A DNA stretch of 64,000 nucleotides from Frankia sp. RB7 (GCA_030403585.1 JAUEPE010000002.1:1-64000); one strand, 5' to 3'; shown: positions 1 to 8,847, counted from the stretch's first letter. Notes: generated from the letters alone by a model not told the origin. Numbers and translations: made by a program.

Positions 1-138
1 GCCAGGGCAGGCACCATCCAGCGTGGCATTTCTCGGCTCCGAATCAAAAGGGCGATCCAAAGACGATGTATGCGGCAGATATGGTTAATGACTGTTAACC
101 GCGACCCGTTCCGGGCGCTCTTTCACGCGCTTCGTTGA

Positions 139-897
139 TCAGGCAGGGAACGTCCTGACGGGGGTGACGACCGCATCGAATTGAATGCTCACCCTGTTCT
201 TCAGAACGTGCTGGATGACTTCAGTTTCCGACTTATCGAAAAACTCATCCCAGTTCGCGGCTTGACCAAACTCTCTCGCGAAATCGATCTCGGCGAATTT
301 TCCGAGGAAGAGGGCCGTGACGTCGGAATCATTGTTCTTCGCGAACAAATGCCTTTGTCCCGACTTCTTCATGTACAGGCCGATCATGCGGAGAGCCTTG
401 TAGACCAGCGTGCTGTCGTGAAAGAGAACGATCGCGTCGCTCTTCATCAGCGGAAGCGTCCACAGGAAGTCCCTGAAGCAGGCGATATCGGTGTGCTCGC
501 CATCGATGAAGGCGATATCGAAGCTGTTTTCCACCCCCTGGACCGCATCGACCGAGCCGTCGAACGTTGTCAGCTTGAACGTCGGAACGCCACGAGACAC
601 CAGATTGTCGATCATGGTCTGGTGCGTAATTCCGGAATAGTCGTACTTGGCGCCCCTCTCGTCCGGCTGTTGTCGGCCCCTTTCATCGATTGAAAGCACC
701 ATTTTGCATGCGGGATCCAGCAGGAATGGGGTCAGGCTGCCGCCGAGATAGGAGCCGATCTCGACGTAAGAAAACGATCCCAGGACTCTCTTGGTGAGAG
801 CAATGGTCTGCAACAAGAACCTTTTATCGTGAGCGCTGGTTTGCGAGGGAATTGGGAAAAGCGTTCCGATATCCGGCACGGCGATATTCATGGCCAT
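139..897 (-). CDS. Class I SAM-dependent methyltransferase (Methyltransf_24-like)
   Basis: Predicted soluble methyltransferase of about 252 residues; the substrate is unknown. A SAM-binding Rossmann start is visible in the VEIGSYLGGS stretch (motif I), followed by an acidic strand end (LSIDER) and an FIDGEH motif, as in the Methyltransf_24 family that often modifies sugars or small molecules. The frame is open to 990, but the first 31 residues of that longer form are low-complexity. I therefore prefer the ATG at 897 (MAMNIAVP); the ATG at 891 is also possible. The gene is alone on the minus strand, downstream of the PLP enzyme. Family assignment is fairly secure; function is not. Confidence 0.72.
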   Translation of the reverse strand: MAMNIAVPDIGTLFPIPSQTSAHDKRFLLQTIALTKRVLGSFSYVEIGSYLGGSLTPFLLDPACKMVLSIDERGRQQPDERGAKYDYSGITHQTMIDNLVSRGVPTFKLTTFDGSVDAVQGVENSFDIAFIDGEHTDIACFRDFLWTLPLMKSDAIVLFHDSTLVYKALRMIGLYMKKSGQRHLFAKNNDSDVTALFLGKFAEIDFAREFGQAANWDEFFDKSETEVIQHVLKNRVSIQFDAVVTPVRTFPA

Positions 898-1028
898 CCT
901 TGTGCAGTCGCGATCATGACGCTCGGTTGAGTCGTGGGAGCGTTGAGCGACCGTAGCGACGGAAGCTGGCGCGGAGCCTTCGGCAGGCACAGCGCCAGAT
1001 CCCGGTGCGGATGGACGGCGTTGAAGCT

Positions 1029-2309
1029 CTACGTGCTCAGCGCCTGCTCCAGGTCTGCGATCAAATCTTCCTTGTCCTCGATGCCGACCGAGAGCCGGAC
1101 CACGTCTGGGCCGGCGCCGGACTTGATCTTGGCGGCGTCGTCGAGCTGGCTGTGCGTGGTCGAGGCCGGGTGGATGACCAGTGAGCGGGTGTCGCCGACA
1201 TTGGCCAGATGCGAGAACAGCTGCAATTTCGAGACGAGGTTGACGCCGGCGTCGTAGCCGCCCTTCAGGCTGAAGGTGAACACGGCGCCCGCGCCCTTCG
1301 GCGCGTATTTGCGCGCGAGCTGGTTGTACTTGTCGCTAGCGAGGCCAGCATAGTTCACCGCGGACACTGCGGAGTGGCCCGCGAGGAATTCGGCGACCGC
1401 CTTGGCGTTGTCGCAGTGCTTCTGCATGCGCAGCGGCAGCGTCTCGATGCCGGTGAGGATCATGAAGGCATTGAACGGCGACAGGGCAGGACCGAGGTCG
1501 CGCAAGCCGAGCACGCGGCAGGCGATGGCGAAGGCGAAATTGCCAAAGGTCTCCTGGAGACGGATGCCGTGATATTCGGGTCGCGGCTCCGAGAGCATCG
1601 GATATTTTCCGCCAGTCGACCAGTCGAAGGTGCCGGCATCGACGATGATGCCGCCGAGCGAATTGCCGTGGCCGCCGAGAAACTTCGTCAGCGAGTGCAC
1701 GACGATGTCGGCGCCGTGGTCGATCGGGCGGATCAGATAGGGCGAGGCCAGCGTGTTGTCGACGATCAAGGGCATGCCTGCCTTGCGCGCCACTGTCGAA
1801 ATCGCCTCGATGTCGGTGATGCTGCCGGCGGGATTGGCTATGGACTCGATGAAGATTGCCTTCGTGCGCGGCGTCACCGCACGCTCGAAGCTCGCGACGT
1901 CGTCGGGATCGGCCCATACCACGTTCCAGCCAAAACTCTTGAACGCATGTGCGAACTGGTTGATCGAGCCGCCGTAGAGCTTTCGCGCGGCGATGAACTC
2001 GTCGCCGGGCTGGAGCAATTGCTGCAGCACCACGACCTGCGCGGCATGGCCCGAGGCCACCGCAAGCGCGGCGGTGCCGCCCTCGAGCGCAGCGACGCGC
2101 TCTTCCAGCACTGCGTTGGTCGGGTTGCCGATGCGGGTATAGATGTTGCCGAACGCCTGCAGGCCGAACAGCGAAGCGGCGTGGTCGGCATCGTTGAAGA
2201 CGAACGAGGTCGTCTGATAAATCGGAGTCGCGCGCGCACCGGTGGTGGGATCGGGCTGTGCACCGGCATGCACGGCGAGGGTCGAAAATCCCGGAAGGCG
2301 ATCGCTCAT
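1029..2309 (-). CDS. metY: O-acetylhomoserine aminocarboxypropyltransferase / sulfhydrylase
   Basis: PLP-dependent Cys/Met metabolism enzyme of about 426 residues. It is expected to make homocysteine (or methionine) from O-acetylhomoserine and sulfide (or methanethiol) in the cytoplasm. The N-terminus reads STLAVHAGAQPD, and YTRIGNPT is the conserved tetramer-contact/substrate region. The PLP lysine lies in HSLTKFLGGHG, and the 420-430 residue length fits MetY rather than the shorter MetB/MetZ. The open frame extends to 2390, but the ATG at 2309 gives the family N-terminus with AGGA upstream. I saw no SAM-II riboswitch in its leader. Assignment within the MetY/MetZ group is by motif and length only. 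Confidence 0.85.
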   Translation of the reverse strand: MSDRLPGFSTLAVHAGAQPDPTTGARATPIYQTTSFVFNDADHAASLFGLQAFGNIYTRIGNPTNAVLEERVAALEGGTAALAVASGHAAQVVVLQQLLQPGDEFIAARKLYGGSINQFAHAFKSFGWNVVWADPDDVASFERAVTPRTKAIFIESIANPAGSITDIEAISTVARKAGMPLIVDNTLASPYLIRPIDHGADIVVHSLTKFLGGHGNSLGGIIVDAGTFDWSTGGKYPMLSEPRPEYHGIRLQETFGNFAFAIACRVLGLRDLGPALSPFNAFMILTGIETLPLRMQKHCDNAKAVAEFLAGHSAVSAVNYAGLASDKYNQLARKYAPKGAGAVFTFSLKGGYDAGVNLVSKLQLFSHLANVGDTRSLVIHPASTTHSQLDDAAKIKSGAGPDVVRLSVGIEDKEDLIADLEQALST

Positions 2310-2448
2310 TGGGGGGCGTCCTGTTCTTGTGATCTGAAATCGCGCGGCATGCTGATCGGCGTCGTGCCCGGCGTCAAGCCGCGGCTTCACATCGCAACGA
2401 TCGTGCTACGCAATGTCGCGTTCGCGAAATGAATCCTTCGCAATTGCG

Positions 2449-3033
2449 TCAGCTTTGCTCGCTCTTGTTCTTGGCCGCACGATCGGAGGCCGCGGTCTCG
2501 CCGCCGCCGACACTCATCCGATTGAGGGATAGCCGCATGCCCTGCGTCGGCGCCGGCGGGCGCTTGGAACTGAGCGTGCGCGAATTGACGCCCATCCAGG
2601 AGATCTCGGACGACAGCCGGCCATATTCGATCTTTGGGCAACGGTTCATCACGACCTTTATGCCTGCGGCCTCGGCTTTTTCCGCCGCCGCATCGTCACG
2701 CGCGCCAAGCTGCATCCAGATCACTTTCGGCAGCGGATCGAGTGCGAGGGCTTCGTCGACGATGGGCATGATGTGGCTGGAGTTGCGAAAGATGTCGATC
2801 ATGTCGACGGGACGCCCGATATCGCGGAGCGAGGCGACGAAGGGCTTTCCGAGCAGGTCCTTACCGACATGACCGGGATTGACCGGGATCATGTCGTAGC
2901 CGCGCTGCGCCAGATATTTGAACGCGAAATAGCTCGGCCGCACATTGACCGGTGAGGCGCCGACCATCGCGATCGACTTCACGCTGTTGAGGATGCTGCG
3001 GATATAATTGTCGGGATAGGCGTCGTGGTTCAT
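2449..3033 (-). CDS. CoA-binding domain protein (YccU-like)
   Basis: Protein of 194 residues with a Rossmann-type CoA-binding fold. It begins with a SIAMVGAS glycine-rich turn near residue 20 and carries YDMIPVNPG and DMIDIFRNS, all hallmarks of the stand-alone CoA-binding domain family. The domain ends near residue 145 and is followed by a polar, probably disordered tail. No catalytic residues are recognisable. The gene lies 19 nt downstream of the crotonase-like gene and is probably co-transcribed with it, which suggests a shared acyl-CoA context. The biochemical role of this family is not established. Confidence 0.8.
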   Translation of the reverse strand: MNHDAYPDNYIRSILNSVKSIAMVGASPVNVRPSYFAFKYLAQRGYDMIPVNPGHVGKDLLGKPFVASLRDIGRPVDMIDIFRNSSHIMPIVDEALALDPLPKVIWMQLGARDDAAAEKAEAAGIKVVMNRCPKIEYGRLSSEISWMGVNSRTLSSKRPPAPTQGMRLSLNRMSVGGGETAASDRAAKNKSEQS

Positions 3034-3052
3034 CTGGCGTCTTTTCTTGTTG

Positions 3053-3877
3053 TCACTCGTCCCGCCATGTCGGCGTGCGCTTCTCGATGAAGGCGCCGAT
3101 GCCTTCCTCGGCGTCGCGGGCCATCATGTTTTCGGTCATCACCTCTGCCGCATAGCGATAGGCATCCGCAAGGCTCATCTCGGCCTGCCGGTAGAACGCC
3201 TCCTTGCCGAGCTTGACGGTGTAGGCGGATTTCAGCGCGACCTGTCGTGCTAGCTCAATCGCGGCGTCGCGCTCGGTGCCGGCGGCGACCACGCGATTGA
3301 CGAGGCCGATCTCGCGGGCGCGCGCAGCCGGGACCGGCTCGCCGGTCAGCAGCATCTCCATTGCCTGCTTGCGCGGCACGTTGCGCGACAGCGCGACCAT
3401 CGGCGTCGAGCAGAACAGGCCGATGTCGACGCCGGGCGTGGCGAAGCTCGCTGCTTCCGACGCGATTGCAAGGTCGCAGCTCGCCACGAGCTGGCAGCCT
3501 GCCGCGGTCGCGATGCCCTGGACGGAAGCGACCACGGGCTTCGGCAGGCGCACGATCGCCTGCATCATCGCGCTGCAGGCATTCATGAGTTCAGCGAAAT
3601 AGGCGCGGCCGCGATCCGGATCGCTACGGCGCGCGGTCAGCTCCTTCATGTCGTGGCCGGCCGAGAAGGCGGGACCGTTGGCGGCGATCACGACGCCGCG
3701 GATGGACTTGTTGTCGCGGATTTCGTCGAGTTCGGCATGCAGGCCGGCGATCATCGCTTCGGAAAGGCTGTTGCGTGCGGCAGGGCGATTCAGCGTCAGC
3801 ACTGCGATGGGGCCGACCATTTCGCGCAGCAGAATTTGCGGTTGCGGGGAGGAGGCGCGGGCGGCCTGGGTGGACAT
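3053..3877 (-). CDS. Crotonase-fold protein, ECHDC3-like (annotated as enoyl-CoA hydratase)
   Basis: Crotonase/isomerase superfamily protein of about 274 residues from the ATG at 3877. The oxyanion-hole segments SAGHDMKEL and GIATAAGCQL are present. The stretch TAAGCQLVASCD followed by FATPGVDIGLFCSTP resembles human ECHDC3 as I remember it. The two glutamates used by classical enoyl-CoA hydratase are not at their positions: the GGCE glutamate is Q, and the PEI glutamate is replaced in TPGVDIG. It therefore probably is not an ordinary beta-oxidation hydratase, although acyl-CoA binding is likely. The frame extends to 3940, but the upstream residues are unlike the family. Confidence 0.8.
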   Translation of the reverse strand: MSTQAARASSPQPQILLREMVGPIAVLTLNRPAARNSLSEAMIAGLHAELDEIRDNKSIRGVVIAANGPAFSAGHDMKELTARRSDPDRGRAYFAELMNACSAMMQAIVRLPKPVVASVQGIATAAGCQLVASCDLAIASEAASFATPGVDIGLFCSTPMVALSRNVPRKQAMEMLLTGEPVPAARAREIGLVNRVVAAGTERDAAIELARQVALKSAYTVKLGKEAFYRQAEMSLADAYRYAAEVMTENMMARDAEEGIGAFIEKRTPTWRDE

Positions 3878-3899
3878 CGAGGCGTTTCCGGTTGGATTA

Positions 3900-3928
3900 T
3901 TGCAATTGGATGATGCAGATAACCTAAT
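3900..3928 (+). promoter_or_regulatory. Putative sigma-70 promoter of the thioesterase gene
   Basis: TTGCAA at 3900-3905 and CCTAAT at 3923-3928 are separated by 17 nt. They lie in the short divergent region between the crotonase and thioesterase genes. The -10 match is partial, so this is tentative. Confidence 0.3.
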
Positions 3929-3963
3929 GTAACAGGTCACGTGAAGCGAGTGTGGGGAACAGC

Positions 3964-4392
3964 ATGGCGGCAGCGAAAATGAGCGTGGCGGAGGTCGAGC
4001 AGTTTCTCCGTGACGAGTTTCCCCAGGCGTTCGGCGGCGACGACATCACGATCGAGAGCGCGGACGGCCAGACCTGCCTTTTGCGACAGCGTTACAGCGA
4101 ACGGATGCTGCGGCCGGGCGGAACCGTGTCCGGCCCCACGCTGATGGCACTAGCCGATTTCGCCATGTACGTGGTGCTGCTGTCGGCGATCGGACCGATC
4201 GGGCTCGCGGTGACCACCAATCTCAACATCAATTTCCTGCGCAAGGGCCAGCCTGGGCAGGACGTGCTGGCGGAGGCCCGGCTGCTCAAGCTCGGCAAGC
4301 GCCTCGCGGTTGGGGAGGTGAAGCTGCTGTCGGGGACGTCGCCCGATCCGATCGCCCATGTCACCTCGACCTATTCCATTCCAAATGTTTGA
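3964..4392 (+). CDS. PaaI-family hotdog thioesterase
   Basis: Cytoplasmic acyl-CoA thioesterase of about 142 residues. The hotdog core is visible: LRPGGTVSGPTLMALADFAMY is the long helix region with an acidic residue in ADFA, and LNINFLRKG is the typical second half. The length is normal for PaaI/YbgC-type single-domain thioesterases. A GTG at 3952 and an ATG at 3979 are alternatives; the ATG at 3964 follows a GGGGA purine run. It is divergent from the crotonase gene, so both may handle acyl-CoA, but the substrate cannot be read from sequence. Confidence 0.78.
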   Translation: MAAAKMSVAEVEQFLRDEFPQAFGGDDITIESADGQTCLLRQRYSERMLRPGGTVSGPTLMALADFAMYVVLLSAIGPIGLAVTTNLNINFLRKGQPGQDVLAEARLLKLGKRLAVGEVKLLSGTSPDPIAHVTSTYSIPNV

Positions 4393-4443
4393 CCTTTTCG
4401 CAGGTAATATCACACCTTATTTTTAAGGTACTGATTTTGTTGA

Positions 4444-4449
4444 TATAAT
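4444..4449 (+). promoter_or_regulatory. Putative -10 box upstream of rplM
   Basis: A perfect TATAAT lies in an AT-rich stretch about 100 nt before rplM. The AT content is striking against the GC-rich background. No convincing -35 box lies 16-18 nt upstream (TTTTAA is the nearest), so only the -10 is supported. Confidence 0.4.
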
Positions 4450-4549
4450 TTAGATCGTCGGGCATTGACCGTTGCGCGTCTCTTCTCTAGAAACCGCGCA
4501 GTCCGGTGCGGTGTTCGCGCCGCTATTCCCCGTCCACGGAAACTCTGAC

Positions 4550-5014
4550 ATGAAAACCTTTTCGGCAAAGCCGGCTGAGGTGACGAAGAAGTGGGTACTG
4601 ATCGACGCCAAGGGTCTGGTCGTCGGCCGCCTCGCCACCATCGTCGCCATGCGCCTGCGCGGCAAGCACCTCCCGACCTACACCCCGCACGTTGATTGCG
4701 GCGACAACATCATCATTATCAACGCGCAGCATGCAGTCCTCACCGGCCGCAAGCGTGAGCAGAAGACCTACTACAAGCACACCGGCTATGTCGGCCACGT
4801 CAAGGAGCGCACCGCGCGCCAGATCCTTGAAGGCAAGCATCCCGAGCGCGTGCTCGAGAAGGCCGTCGAGCGCATGATCCCGCGTGGTCCGCTCGGTCGC
4901 GTCCAGATGGGCAACCTCCGTGTTTACGGCGGCGCCGATCATCCGCACGAGGCCCAGACGCCCGAGAAGATCGACATCGCCAAGTTGAACCGCAAGAACA
5001 CGAGGGCCGCATAA
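4550..5014 (+). CDS. rplM: 50S ribosomal protein L13
   Basis: L13 binds 23S rRNA early in large-subunit assembly. The 154-residue product starts [11 protein letters not shown] and carries [16 protein letters not shown] and the IIPRGPLG-type signature (MIPRGPLGR), with a normal C-terminus. The frame is open upstream to 4472, but the ATG at 4550 matches the family N-terminus. rpsI follows after 2 nt, the conserved rplM-rpsI pair, and one terminator closes the operon. Confidence 0.97.
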   Translation: MKTFSAKPAEVTKKWVLIDAKGLVVGRLATIVAMRLRGKHLPTYTPHVDCGDNIIIINAQHAVLTGRKREQKTYYKHTGYVGHVKERTARQILEGKHPERVLEKAVERMIPRGPLGRVQMGNLRVYGGADHPHEAQTPEKIDIAKLNRKNTRAA

Positions 5015-5016
5015 TC

Positions 5017-5493
5017 ATGGCCGAATCCATTCAGTCGCTCGACCAGCTCTCGCAGCTCAAGACCGCGGCGCCCGACGCGCCGAAGCACGAGAAGAAGGTC
5101 GACAAGTTCAATCGCGCCTACGCCACCGGCAAGCGCAAGGACGCGGTTGCCCGCGTCTGGATCAAGCCGGGTGCCGGCAAGGTCACGGTCAACGCGCGCG
5201 AGGTCGAGGTCTATTTCGCCCGTCCCGTGCTGCGCATGATGATCGAGCAGCCGTTCTCCGTGGCCGCGCGTTCCGGCCAGTACGACGTGATCTGCACGGT
5301 CGCCGGTGGCGGTCTGTCCGGTCAGGCCGGTGCTGTCCGTCACGGCATCTCTAAGGCGCTCACCTATTTCGAGCCCGAGCTGCGCGGCGTGCTCAAGAAG
5401 GGTGGCTTCCTCACCCGCGACTCGCGCGTGGTCGAGCGTAAGAAGTACGGCAAGGCCAAGGCCCGCCGGTCCTTCCAGTTCTCGAAGCGTTAA
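5017..5493 (+). CDS. rpsI: 30S ribosomal protein S9
   Basis: S9 contacts the P-site tRNA through its basic C-terminal tail, and here the product ends SFQFSKR, the universally conserved SKR end. The 158-residue protein has an N-terminal alphaproteobacterial extension of about 35 residues before the core [28 protein letters not shown] is the S9 signature. It is co-transcribed with rplM. Confidence 0.97.
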   Translation: MAESIQSLDQLSQLKTAAPDAPKHEKKVDKFNRAYATGKRKDAVARVWIKPGAGKVTVNAREVEVYFARPVLRMMIEQPFSVAARSGQYDVICTVAGGGLSGQAGAVRHGISKALTYFEPELRGVLKKGGFLTRDSRVVERKKYGKAKARRSFQFSKR

Positions 5494-5537
5494 TCGCTTC
5501 GGTCACATTCGCCGCGAAAGCGGCTTCAATGAAATGC

Positions 5538-5567
5538 AAAAGGGCGCTGATTTCAGCGCCCTTTTTG
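5538..5567 (+). terminator. Rho-independent terminator of rplM-rpsI
   Basis: A perfect 12-bp stem (5538-5549 with 5554-5565) has a 4-nt loop ATTT and ends in a T-rich run, 45 nt after the rpsI stop. Confidence 0.9.
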
Positions 5568-5722
5568 TTGTTCGTTTGTACGCAAATTGAAGGCGAGTTT
5601 CCCGAAAACTTGGCCTCGCGTGAAAACCTGAATGGAAGGCGCGAGACATAGCGTCGCATCTGGAAGGGCGCGCAAGTCGGCTGGGCCGATCGCGTAACTG
5701 CTATGTTCAAGAGGGGGCCGAC

Positions 5723-6955
5723 ATGACGTCGCTCGATAGCATCACGCTCTATTTGGTCGCCACGATGGTCGCCGCATTGCTCGGCGCCATGATGGTGTTT
5801 TTCGGCAGACAGGAGAACAGCCCCGCGCTGAAATGGTGGGGCACGGCCTATCTACTCGGCGCAGCTTCCGTCGCGCTGTGGACCGCGACCGGCGACAAGC
5901 TCGGCCCGCACCTCTATCTCGCATTGAATGCGGTCGGCTTCGTCGCCTGCGGCATGGTGTGGAATGCGGCGCGCGTCTTCCACGGCCGCAAGCCGAACTG
6001 GCCCGGTCTCGTGCTCGGCGCGCTCGCCTGGGTCGCGACGGTGACGCTGCTCGATCCCACAGCGTCGATGCTGCGCATGATCATCGGCGCCGGCATCGTC
6101 TCGGTCTATGCGGCGCTGACTGCGAGCGAGCTCTGGGTCGAGCGGCGCAAGAGCCTGCAGCGTCGCTGGCCCGCCTTCGTGGTGCCGGTGATGCACGGCT
6201 GCGTGCTGATGCTGCCGATCCTGCTCGGCAGCTTCCTGCGCCCGTATGATGCGGGCTTCTCCCACAGCGTTTGGGTCACCGTGTTCGCGGTCGAGCTCGT
6301 GCTCTATGCCGTTGGTACCGTGTTCGTGATCTTCATGCTGGTGTCCGAGCGCACCGTCACCGCGCACCGTACCGCGGCGTCGACCGATCCGCTGACCGGC
6401 ATGCTCAACCGCCGTGGCTTCTCGGAAGCCTGTGCGCGGATGATCGAGCGCGAGGCCAAGGGCGGCCGCCCCGTCACCGTGATGATCTTCGACATCGACC
6501 ATTTCAAGTCGATCAACGACCGCTTCGGTCATCCCGCCGGCGACGAGATGCTGAAGCTGTTCTCGACTGTGGTCGTCAACAATCTGCGCATCTCGGACCT
6601 GTCGGGCCGCATCGGCGGCGAGGAGTTCGCCGCACTGCTGCCCTGCGCGCTGGAGGAGGGTGTGCTGGTCGCCGAGCGCGTGCGCGAGGCGTTCGAGACC
6701 TCCGGTGTCGTGGTCGATGAAGGCCCGGTCGACACCACCGTCAGCATCGGTGTGGCCGGTGGGCCCGCCGGCACCGAGCTCGAGGTGCTGCTGGCCTCGG
6801 CCGACACCGCGCTCTACCAGGCCAAGCGCGGCGGCCGTAACCGCGTCGAGGCCGCGGAGGAGTTGCCGTTGTCGCTGGAGAACTGGCGCCGCCAGAGCGC
6901 TGCGCGGATTGGTGTGCCCAAGGCCGCGTCCAAGACACAGCCGGCAACGGCTTGA
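5723..6955 (+). CDS. Membrane-anchored diguanylate cyclase (GGDEF)
   Basis: Makes cyclic di-GMP from two GTP at the inner membrane. About the first 210 residues hold some six or seven hydrophobic helices without a recognisable ligand-binding domain. The C-terminal GGDEF domain starts at TDPLTGMLNRRGF. The active-site motif is GGEEF (GRIGGEEFAALLP), an active variant, and RISD five residues before it forms a product-inhibition I-site. DIDHFKSINDRFGH supplies metal and substrate contacts. A purine-rich GAGGGGG precedes the ATG. No EAL domain or partner gene is adjacent, so the signal sensed is unknown. Confidence 0.92.
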   Translation: MTSLDSITLYLVATMVAALLGAMMVFFGRQENSPALKWWGTAYLLGAASVALWTATGDKLGPHLYLALNAVGFVACGMVWNAARVFHGRKPNWPGLVLGALAWVATVTLLDPTASMLRMIIGAGIVSVYAALTASELWVERRKSLQRRWPAFVVPVMHGCVLMLPILLGSFLRPYDAGFSHSVWVTVFAVELVLYAVGTVFVIFMLVSERTVTAHRTAASTDPLTGMLNRRGFSEACARMIEREAKGGRPVTVMIFDIDHFKSINDRFGHPAGDEMLKLFSTVVVNNLRISDLSGRIGGEEFAALLPCALEEGVLVAERVREAFETSGVVVDEGPVDTTVSIGVAGGPAGTELEVLLASADTALYQAKRGGRNRVEAAEELPLSLENWRRQSAARIGVPKAASKTQPATA

Positions 6956-7003
6956 GACGAGAAGGGCTCGCGGTAACCCCCTGTTTACCATTCGGTTCCT
7001 ACC

Positions 7004-7249
7004 ATGGCGGTCATGGAATCGATCCGTCGACAGAATCCGCAAGCTGCCCTGATGTCGCTTGAAGCCGCTGCGGCCTCGGCACGCGGCGGCTTCGCCTGTC
7101 TGTTCTCGACCGCGGACGAATACGAGACCGCGCTAATTGCCGAGCGCCGCGCCCAGGGGCGCTACACGCAGAGCCGCAGCCATTGGCCGATCGCGCTGTT
7201 TCTCGGTTGCGCGCTCGTCGTTGCAGGCACCGTGCTGCTGTTCGCCTGA
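7004..7249 (+). CDS. Small tail-anchored-like hypothetical protein
   Basis: An 81-residue unrecognised protein. The first 55 residues are soluble, rich in Ala, Arg and Glu. A single hydrophobic helix (IALFLGCALVVAGTVLLF) ends the protein, consistent with a C-tail membrane anchor. The ATG at 7013 is an equally possible start; neither has a strong Shine-Dalgarno. A terminator follows 25 nt after the stop, which supports a real transcription unit. No function is proposed. Confidence 0.6.
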   Translation: MAVMESIRRQNPQAALMSLEAAAASARGGFACLFSTADEYETALIAERRAQGRYTQSRSHWPIALFLGCALVVAGTVLLFA

Positions 7250-7274
7250 GAGCGCCGCATTTTCGGCCGGGCAG

Positions 7275-7300
7275 GGCGCCGTTTCGGCGCCTTTTTCTTT
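7275..7300 (+). terminator. Rho-independent terminator after the 81-residue gene
   Basis: GGCGCCG (7275-7281) pairs with CGGCGCC (7285-7291) over a TTT loop, followed by a T-rich tail. Confidence 0.8.
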
Positions 7301-7348
7301 ACTCCCGACTGCGGTAGATACGGCCACCAAACAAAGGGGTGGAAACCG

Positions 7349-7645
7349 ATGATCACCGAGATCGCGCAGATCGACGTCAAGCCGGGCAGCGAGAAGGATT
7401 TCGAGGCCGCCGTCGCCAAGGCCAAGGCCGCCTTTGGCCGCGCCAAGGGTTTTCACGGGTTTGAGCTGCACAAATCGATCGAGAAGCCGCAGCGCTATCG
7501 GCTGATGGTAAAATGGGCGACGCTGGAGAACCACACCGTGGATTTCCGCGGCTCCGAGAATTTCACGGAATGGCGCGGCCTCGTCGGCCAGTATTTTGCC
7601 TCGTCTCCGGAGGTCGAGCACACCGAGACCGTGCTGACGACCTGA
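7349..7645 (+). CDS. Antibiotic biosynthesis monooxygenase (ABM) domain protein
   Basis: A 98-residue ferredoxin-like ABM-family protein. It begins ITEIAQIDVKPGSEKDFEAAV, the usual first strand and helix of the fold, and has GFHGFELHKSIEKPQRYRLMVKW in the middle. Such single-domain proteins are usually dimeric and act as cofactor-free monooxygenases or heme/quinone-handling proteins; the substrate here cannot be assigned. GGGGTGGAAACC precedes the ATG. The gene stands alone and converges on the AI-2E permease gene. Confidence 0.75.
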   Translation: MITEIAQIDVKPGSEKDFEAAVAKAKAAFGRAKGFHGFELHKSIEKPQRYRLMVKWATLENHTVDFRGSENFTEWRGLVGQYFASSPEVEHTETVLTT

Positions 7646-7672
7646 GGCGTCTCGCGCCGCCCTTGGTCGTTT

Positions 7673-7720
7673 GAGCATGATCTTTTCGGAATACCGCTGC
7701 GCACTTTTCCGGATCATGCT
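7673..7720. repeat. 48-bp dispersed palindromic element, copy 1
   Basis: The element starts AGCATGATC and ends GATCATGCT, with a second nested pair (CGGAA...TTCCGG), so it can fold into a hairpin. A near-identical copy of equal length is at 38397-38444. Both sit between convergent genes, and here the right arm contains the stop codon of the AI-2E permease gene (7714-7716). It may act as a bidirectional terminator or mRNA 3' protection element. Confidence 0.8.
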
Positions 7721-8847
7721 GCCAGAGGCGGCGCCTCATATGTCTTGAAATGATCAATCATGACCTTGGCGATGGCGACGAGTGGCAGCGCCAGCGCCAG
7801 GCCCCAGATTCCGAACACGACGCCGAGCAGGATCTGAAACGCGAACAGCGTGGCCGGTGGGATGTCCAGCGCCTGGCGCTGGAGCAGCGGCGTCAGCACG
7901 TAGCTCTCCATCGCGTGCACGCCGAGGAACAGGATGAAAGCGGACAGCGCCGGAATCCAACCCGAGGCGAGGCTCGCCAGCACCACGATGACGCCGGCGA
8001 TGATGGCACCGACGGTCGGGATGAAGGCAAGCAGGCCGGCCTGGATTCCCAGGATGAACGAGCTGGGGATGCCGATGACGGCAAGTCCGATCCAGGTCAC
8101 TGCGCCGACCGCCAGCATGACGATCATCTGCGCGATCAACCAGCGCTCCAGCGTCTCGCTGATACGGTCGATGATGAGGGTGGCACGGTTGCGATGTCTC
8201 GCCGGGGTGAGAAACAACAGCCCCTCGCGGTAGACGCTCGGCTGGGCGGCAAAGGCCATCCCCAGGAACAGCACGATGAAGACGTTGCCGACAGCGCCGA
8301 TCGTGCCGAGCAGCAGCTTGAAGGTCTGGCTCACGATAGCACCACCGCTCGAGGCGAGCGCGCCGGCGCCAGATAGCCCGTTTTTTGGCGCGGTCCCGGG
8401 CGAGGGGCTGGAGTCGGCCGGCGTTGCGTCCGGGGAGGCGACCGCCGCGCTACCGAAGTCGAAGAAGCTGGTGTCGACACCGTGGCTGTCGAGGAAGGAT
8501 TTGACGTTGGCAAGCTGCGACTTGATGGTTTTGCTGAGCAGGGACGCCTGATCAGCAATGGTCGCGCCGCCCAGATAGGCCACGCCCGCGAGCATCAGGG
8601 CGAGTGCCACGCAGACGATCGCAAGCCGCGCAGCATGAGGAAGGGGAACGCGGCGACCGAGCGCGTTGGCCAGCGCGTTGAGGCCGAGGCCGAGCAGCAT
8701 ACCGGCGAAAATCAGGAGCACGGTGGCGGCAAAATACCAGGTGAAGACGATCAGCACGGTGAACAGCACGACGCCGATGCCTCCAACCGAAATCGCCCAA
8801 GCTAGATCGGCGCGGGTCTGGAGCCGTTCGTTTTCGGGAATTGTCAC
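7714..8847 (-). CDS. AI-2E family (PerM/YhhQ-type) membrane transporter
   Basis: Polytopic inner-membrane protein of about 377 residues in the AI-2E exporter/UPF0118 family. Two N-terminal helices (GIGVVLFTVLIVFTWYF and the following GMLLGLGLNALAN) are followed by a periplasmic or cytoplasmic stretch with a Pro/Ser-rich segment near residues 135-155. Five or six more helices include the conserved GIWGLALALPLVAI near the end. I prefer a GTG start at 8847 because AAGGA lies 6 nt upstream; the frame also has an ATG at 8907. Members export diverse small molecules or Na+, so the true substrate is unknown. Confidence 0.82.
   Translation of the reverse strand: MTIPENERLQTRADLAWAISVGGIGVVLFTVLIVFTWYFAATVLLIFAGMLLGLGLNALANALGRRVPLPHAARLAIVCVALALMLAGVAYLGGATIADQASLLSKTIKSQLANVKSFLDSHGVDTSFFDFGSAAVASPDATPADSSPSPGTAPKNGLSGAGALASSGGAIVSQTFKLLLGTIGAVGNVFIVLFLGMAFAAQPSVYREGLLFLTPARHRNRATLIIDRISETLERWLIAQMIVMLAVGAVTWIGLAVIGIPSSFILGIQAGLLAFIPTVGAIIAGVIVVLASLASGWIPALSAFILFLGVHAMESYVLTPLLQRQALDIPPATLFAFQILLGVVFGIWGLALALPLVAIAKVMIDHFKTYEAPPLAA

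Noticed and set aside
1..138. A gene at the left edge
   Set aside because: No open frame with coding character crosses the first 138 bases; it looks like intergenic DNA upstream of an unseen neighbour.
2310..2448. SAM-II riboswitch in the leader of the metY-like gene
   Set aside because: The sulfhydrylase leader was read on the minus strand; the conserved SAM-II core (GCTTGCAGCC followed by the A-rich pseudoknot part) is not there.
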